In this document: piece after piece, positions 42,040 to 45,813 of the stretch
Layout of the letters: each line of letters begins with the position of its first letter
Numbering within the stretch: position 1 is the first letter of the stretch
From: Defluviicoccus sp.
GTDB lineage: Bacteria > Pseudomonadota > Alphaproteobacteria > MPNO01
NCBI GenBank assembly: GCA_028821395.1
Contig: JAPPGP010000052.1
Span: forward strand, 1 to 45,813
Length of the DNA stretch: 45,813 nucleotides
Direction of reading: 5' to 3'
Made by a program: the position numbers and the translations under genes
The notes under the pieces: model-generated
Database searches by the model: none
Told to the model about the DNA's origin: nothing
What the model saw: the letters and a program-made list of their open reading frames with translations, nothing else

Positions 42040-44562
42040 TCATCGTTTGGAGGACAAGACCTGCGAGACCAGGGTGGTTGGGTCGATGGCGCGTCCGACG
42101 CGAAAGCCGTAATGCGTGTGACGCTCCGTTACCTCGTTTGAATTGCGAAACGCCGATCTCAGGTAAGGGGCCGCATGATACCAGGAGCCACCGCGCACCA
42201 CGCGTGAAGAACAGTTTCCGCTCGATGTCCAGGGGCTTCCGTCGAGCGGCGCACCATCATAATTTTCATGCCAGCAATCTTCAACCCATTCCCTCACGTT
42301 GCCATGCGTGTCGTACACGCCGAAATCGTTGGCCTTGAATGAACCCACTTTCAACGCCTTGTTCCTGCTCTTCCCGCCGCTTGACAATTCCCCACTATGG
42401 GCGGCGTTGAAATTCGCCTGGTTCGTCGAAATGACGTCACCGAAAAAAAACGCGCTGGTCGTATTTGCACGGGTTACGTATTCCCACTCTGCTTCCGACA
42501 ACAGACGATAGGGTTTGCCGGTGGCCTGAGAGAGCCATAGCACAAATGCTTTCGCATCGTTCCAGCTCACACAGACAACTGGCGAATCGTCGGTTTGTGC
42601 GTAGCCCGGGTTGCGCCAGGTTACCTTCTTGGTAAATTGAAAGGCACGGGGGGACTGGCAAGAGCCGGCACCCGGCAATCCGAAGGGGCCGTCTCTCACC
42701 GACATGTCGTACTTGGTTGCCTGAACGAATGTCCGGAATTCCGCTACGGTGACCTCGTACTTGCCGACCGCGAAGGGTTGGGCGATGGTCACCACGCGCG
42801 GCGGTTGTTCGTCGGAATCGCCGTCCTCGCTACCCATGGTGAACGAGCCGGCAGGGACCACCACCAATTCAGGACAATGGCGGCAGTCTCGGAATTCCTT
42901 TCCTACGACGTAAAGACGATCTCTGATTCGCCGCACCTCCTCCGCATGGGGGCCGTTTGGATAGATGCGCAGATACGCATCGTAGGATTCGACGGTATTC
43001 CTCGACCGCGCTTCGGCAATGACGATGGGTTCCTGGAGTCCCTTCAATAGAACCCTTGCCTGGGTTCGATGCGCACCGGTCGGATTGGCCGTGAGGTATT
43101 CTTCATAAGCTTGTATTGTATTCCGGGCCTTCGCTCTCTCGAATTCTCCACGGTCGAACGCTTTTCCTCTTCGGCTTTTCGCCTCTCCCACGAATGCGCC
43201 ATTCGGATTCATCGACATGTAGCTTTCGTATGCATCCACGGTATCGGTCCGTACGGCGTGATTGAACTCTGCACGGTCAAGCCGGGCTACACGCTCCTCT
43301 GCGGACTTGCGGTATTCGCCCGTTGGATGGTCAGACAGGTATTGTCGGTAACCCCGAGCGGTATTGGAGAACTCGGCTTTCGCAAATGCCTCGCGGTCAA
43401 GCGACCGGTCTCGTCGCTGTTCCGCTTCCTGAACGAACGAGCCATTTCTAAATGACGCCAGGTAACTCGCGTACGCCTCGGCCGTACCGAGTTTTGTCGC
43501 ATTTCGAAATGCTGCATGATCCGCGGCGGTTTCTGCAAGCAGCGCGGCCGTCTTCTCGATGCCCCGGAGTCGCGCAACCTCCAGCGGCGTCTTGGAATTC
43601 GGTCCCTTGATGGAAATGTCGGCGCCGGCATTGACGAGGATCTCGGCGATTTTCTCGTGGGCTCGTGTCACCGCCGTGAAGAGTGCGGTCGTACCATCTG
43701 CCGCTCGGAGATCGGGATCGGCCCGCGCATCGAGCAGGGTGCGTACCAGCGGTGCATGCCCCCTGTCGGCGGCATGCATCAGAGGAGTCCAGCCGTTCAT
43801 GTCGCGCGTGTCGGGGTCTGCACCGGCGTGCAACATGGCCTTTGTTCTGTCGATCTCGCCGGCGCGCACCACCCGGATCAAGTCGACGCGTTTCGTGCGG
43901 GCAGGAGGCGCGACGCGCTTGACCGGGGTTTGCCCCGCGGATGCGAACTGCCGCAGGCTCTCCAGCCCTTCCGAAGTCAGTCGATCCGAATCGGGTCGTC
44001 CGGCACGGCGCAGGAAGGCCCGGTAGGCGGCGGTCGCGCGCTCGCCCCATTTCCCGTCCACCGGACCGGGATCATGGCCCAGCGTCGCAAGCAATCTCTG
44101 TGCCTCCCGCACCGCCTGAGCCGACAGAGGCCGCGAGGGTGTCGCGACCGGTTTTCCGGCGGTGCGTCGCTCTGCGGCGCTACCCTGGACTGGCGCAGGA
44201 GCCCGGGGCCGCCACTCTCGCGCCCGCTTTGCCGCCTTCGCGCGCTCATCCGGCGTCATCCTGGAGGCAAGGGCATCCCGCTCCTCGATCGCCTTCATCT
44301 CCCCGCGGCTGGAAGCCAGGGTGAACCACATATGTGCCAGCACAAGGTCCTGCGGTACCCCCAGTCCGTGAAGATACAGCCGTCCCAACGCCAGCATCGC
44401 CCATCTGTCTTCCGCGTGTGCGGCAGCCTGCCACTGTTTCACGGCTTCGGTCGGCTGCCGTGCTCCCGGGTGCCGTCTGTCCGCGTCGTAGTCGGCCCAC
44501 GCAGCGGAGGCCCCCAGCAACACCACGGTTGCGGTGATCGCTTTGATCGTTGCTCGTCCCAT
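42040..44562 (-). CDS. Sel1/PG-binding/ankyrin/FGE-fold fusion protein
   Basis: An 840-residue exported protein. Signal peptide 1-23. Residues 38-85 resemble a Sel1-like repeat (AMLALGRLYLHGLGVPQDLVLAHMWF). Residues 148-188 resemble a peptidoglycan-binding helix bundle (REAQRLLATLGHDPGPVDGKWGERTAAY-like). Residues 226-345 are ankyrin repeats (NGWTPLMHAADRGHAPLV). Residues 350-545 are five units with aYe-x-YL-xx-P-x-G. Residues 565-830 form an FGE-sulfatase (SUMF1/EgtB/PvdO) domain: VVPAGSFTMGSEDGD, KYEVTVAEFRTF, SWNDAKAFVLWLS, YRLLSEAEWEYVTRA, GVYDTHGNVREWVEDCW, RVVRGGSWYHAAP. The cysteine pair of true formylglycine generators is absent from that last segment, so FGE activity is unlikely. A role at the cell wall is inferred. 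Confidence 0.88.
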   Translation of the reverse strand: MGRATIKAITATVVLLGASAAWADYDADRRHPGARQPTEAVKQWQAAAHAEDRWAMLALGRLYLHGLGVPQDLVLAHMWFTLASSRGEMKAIEERDALASRMTPDERAKAAKRAREWRPRAPAPVQGSAAERRTAGKPVATPSRPLSAQAVREAQRLLATLGHDPGPVDGKWGERATAAYRAFLRRAGRPDSDRLTSEGLESLRQFASAGQTPVKRVAPPARTKRVDLIRVVRAGEIDRTKAMLHAGADPDTRDMNGWTPLMHAADRGHAPLVRTLLDARADPDLRAADGTTALFTAVTRAHEKIAEILVNAGADISIKGPNSKTPLEVARLRGIEKTAALLAETAADHAAFRNATKLGTAEAYASYLASFRNGSFVQEAEQRRDRSLDREAFAKAEFSNTARGYRQYLSDHPTGEYRKSAEERVARLDRAEFNHAVRTDTVDAYESYMSMNPNGAFVGEAKSRRGKAFDRGEFERAKARNTIQAYEEYLTANPTGAHRTQARVLLKGLQEPIVIAEARSRNTVESYDAYLRIYPNGPHAEEVRRIRDRLYVVGKEFRDCRHCPELVVVPAGSFTMGSEDGDSDEQPPRVVTIAQPFAVGKYEVTVAEFRTFVQATKYDMSVRDGPFGLPGAGSCQSPRAFQFTKKVTWRNPGYAQTDDSPVVCVSWNDAKAFVLWLSQATGKPYRLLSEAEWEYVTRANTTSAFFFGDVISTNQANFNAAHSGELSSGGKSRNKALKVGSFKANDFGVYDTHGNVREWVEDCWHENYDGAPLDGSPWTSSGNCSSRVVRGGSWYHAAPYLRSAFRNSNEVTERHTHYGFRVGRAIDPTTLVSQVLSSKR

Positions 44563-44806
44563 CGTTCACACCGTCAAATTCTGACCGCCCAGCGAAGAAA
44601 CAACCGTGCGGATCCAATTGTGCGAGGCAGGTCGGCCCGCAAGCTGGATCGAAAAATCCAATACTACCGGTCCGCGTCAGACAGATGCGAGAACGAACAG
44701 GTCTGCCAGACGGTCAACGACGACGCCTCAACTTGAACGGCCTCCCGTGCCACCTCGCGAGGTGACTAACTCTCCAGGCCGATCAACAACAGATCCCGCT
44801 CCTGCG

Positions 44807-45811
44807 TCAGCAGTTCCTTGAGCATTTCCCGCCGAGGCGCCGCAGCATCGCTCGGGTCTCGGCCCGGTCCCTTTCGCTGCTCTTCTTCGAATTCAAGACC
44901 AGGTCCAGCGGCGTCTGGCCGCCATTGTCCTTCGCGTTGATATCGGCGCCTTTCCCGACCAGCCATTCCACCGCCTCCCGGGCATTCCCCCATGCCGCCT
45001 CGTGCAAAGGGGTATTGCCGTTCTTGTCCCTGGCCCGAATGTCGGCGCCCTTCCCGACCAGCCATTCCGCCGTCTCCCGGGCATTCTCCCTCGCCGCGTC
45101 GTGCAGCGGGGTCTCGCCGTCAACGTCCCTGGCGCGGATATCGGCGCCTTTCCCGACCAGCCATTCCGCCGTCTCCCGGGCATTCCCCCTCGCCGCGTCG
45201 TGCAGCGGGGTCTCGCCATCGATGTCCCCGGCGCGGATATCGGCACCGATCCCGGCGAGCCATTCCGCCGTCTCCCGGGCATTCCCCCTCGCCGCGAAGT
45301 GCAGCGGAGTCTTGCCGTCGATGTCCTTGGCGCGGATATCGGCACCCTCCCCGAGGAGCCATTCCACCGTCGTCCGGGCGTTGCTCCACGCCGCCAAGTG
45401 CAGGTGCGTAGAGCCGAACGTGTCCTTGGCACGGATATCGGCACCGTTGTCAACCAGCCATTTCGCCGTCGCCCGGGCGTTCCCCCTCGCCGCCGCGTGC
45501 AACGGGGTCCTGCCGTCGATGTCCCTGGCGCGGATGTCGGCGCCTTTCCCGACCAGCCATTCCGCCGTCGTCCGGGCGTTCCCTCTCGCCGCCGCGTGCA
45601 GCGGGGTCTCGCCGTCAATCGCCTTGGCGCGGATATCGGCGCCCTTCCCGGCCAGCCATTCCGCCGTCGCCCGGGCGTTCCCCCTCGCCGCCGCGTGCAG
45701 CGGGGTCCTGCCGTCGATATCCCTGGCGCGGATGTCGGCGCCCTTTCCGACCAGCCACTCCGCCGTCGCCCGGGCGTTCCCCCTCGCCGCCGCGTGCAGC
45801 GGGGTCCTGCC
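44807..45811 (-). CDS. Ankyrin-repeat protein, C-terminal part (runs off edge)
   Basis: The frame is open to the right edge. Nine full 33-residue ankyrin units (G-x-TPLH-x-AARGNAR-x-TAEWLVGKGADIRA-x-D) are followed by a 37-residue cap (GQTPLDLVLNSKKSSERDRAETRAMLRRL). The units are far more alike than in the 803-residue ankyrin protein. The cap ends GGKCSRNC; in another frame the DNA continues REMLKELLTQERDLLLIGLES before a TAG at 44768-44766, which might be the original tail. Start, signal peptide and total length lie outside the window. 44563-44806 downstream of it holds no other gene. Confidence 0.85.
   Translation of the reverse strand, partial: GRTPLHAAARGNARATAEWLVGKGADIRARDIDGRTPLHAAARGNARATAEWLAGKGADIRAKAIDGETPLHAAARGNARTTAEWLVGKGADIRARDIDGRTPLHAAARGNARATAKWLVDNGADIRAKDTFGSTHLHLAAWSNARTTVEWLLGEGADIRAKDIDGKTPLHFAARGNARETAEWLAGIGADIRAGDIDGETPLHDAARGNARETAEWLVGKGADIRARDVDGETPLHDAARENARETAEWLVGKGADIRARDKNGNTPLHEAAWGNAREAVEWLVGKGADINAKDNGGQTPLDLVLNSKKSSERDRAETRAMLRRLGGKCSRNC
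44921..45811. repeat. Tandem 99-bp repeat array (9 units)
   Basis: Nine consecutive in-frame 99-bp units, each one ankyrin repeat, with long runs of identical bases (for example GGCGCCGACATCCGCGCC and GGGAACGCCCGG recur). Units 5 and 9 are the most divergent; units 1-4 and 6-8 are near copies. The array continues past the right edge. Such arrays expand and shrink by slippage or unequal recombination, and are easily collapsed in short-read assembly. Confidence 0.9.
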
Positions 45812-45813
45812 GT

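Noticed and set aside
42040..44562. FGE-fold protein as activator of the sulfatase at 26584-28113
   Set aside because: The catalytic cysteine pair is absent, the protein is exported while the sulfatase has no signal peptide, and the genes are 14 kb apart.
44921..45811. CRISPR array
   Set aside because: Units are 99 bp, in frame, with no unique spacers, and encode ankyrin repeats.

Overview
The window is high-GC DNA with dense coding and many ATGA/GTGA overlaps. The housekeeping genes (yggT-folD, argG, rlmN, gatC-gatA-gatB, ruvX), the type-F (TraU/TraW/TrbC/TraN) conjugation genes and an Arm-DNA-binding tyrosine integrase beside tRNA-Ala all suggest an alphaproteobacterium. No rRNA is present, so I do not name a genus. 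Secreted ankyrin, Sel1-like, collagen-like and alpha-2-macroglobulin proteins at the right end are a combination often seen in host-associated bacteria such as sponge symbionts; that lifestyle is an inference.

Region 1 (1-7698) is the right end of a decaying integrative and conjugative element lodged in the 3' end of tRNA-Ala(CGC). It holds a small type-F block (traW-ssb-traU-trbC-traN) damaged at both ends: traW has lost its signal peptide, and traN is cut after about 150 codons and joined tail to tail to a truncated zinc-ribbon gene. Between this block and the intact integrase lie a standalone TOPRIM protein, a candidate defence or DNA-processing cargo gene, and a remnant of an IS66 tnpA.

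Region 2 (7699-20287) is chromosomal housekeeping: tRNA-Ala, yggT-folD, a DMT-family exporter, argG, rlmN, a ferritin-like di-iron protein, a PEP-mutase/isocitrate-lyase family enzyme bracketed by two copies of a two-hairpin REP-like repeat, a VOC protein, a glutathione transferase, the GatCAB amidotransferase genes with a small membrane protein coupled to gatB, and ruvX coupled to a cupin gene.

Region 3 (20288-31583) is catabolic and transport functions: two convergent adenosine-deaminase-family genes, one of them last in an operon with a four-gene PotDABC-type ABC transporter; a choline-sulfatase-type sulfatase; a divergent LLM oxidoreductase/flavin reductase pair; and a LysR regulator divergent from an OpuAC-type binding-protein gene.

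Region 4 (31584-45813) begins with a second tail-to-tail joint (about 32165), where the OpuAC gene and pbpC (penicillin-binding protein 1C) are both cut. It leaves a large thioester-containing alpha-2-macroglobulin without its usual PBP1C partner. Upstream of it, mostly on the minus strand, is a cluster of exported repeat proteins: an 803-residue ankyrin protein, a divergent coiled-coil/collagen-like protein, an 840-residue Sel1/peptidoglycan-binding-like/ankyrin/repeat/FGE-fold fusion, and an ankyrin protein made of nearly identical 99-bp units that runs off the right edge. I think this cluster, with the A2M, is the best candidate for an undescribed cell-envelope or host-interaction system; the TOPRIM cargo gene is the second. 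Both tail-to-tail joints could be real deletions or assembly chimeras, and sequence alone cannot tell which.
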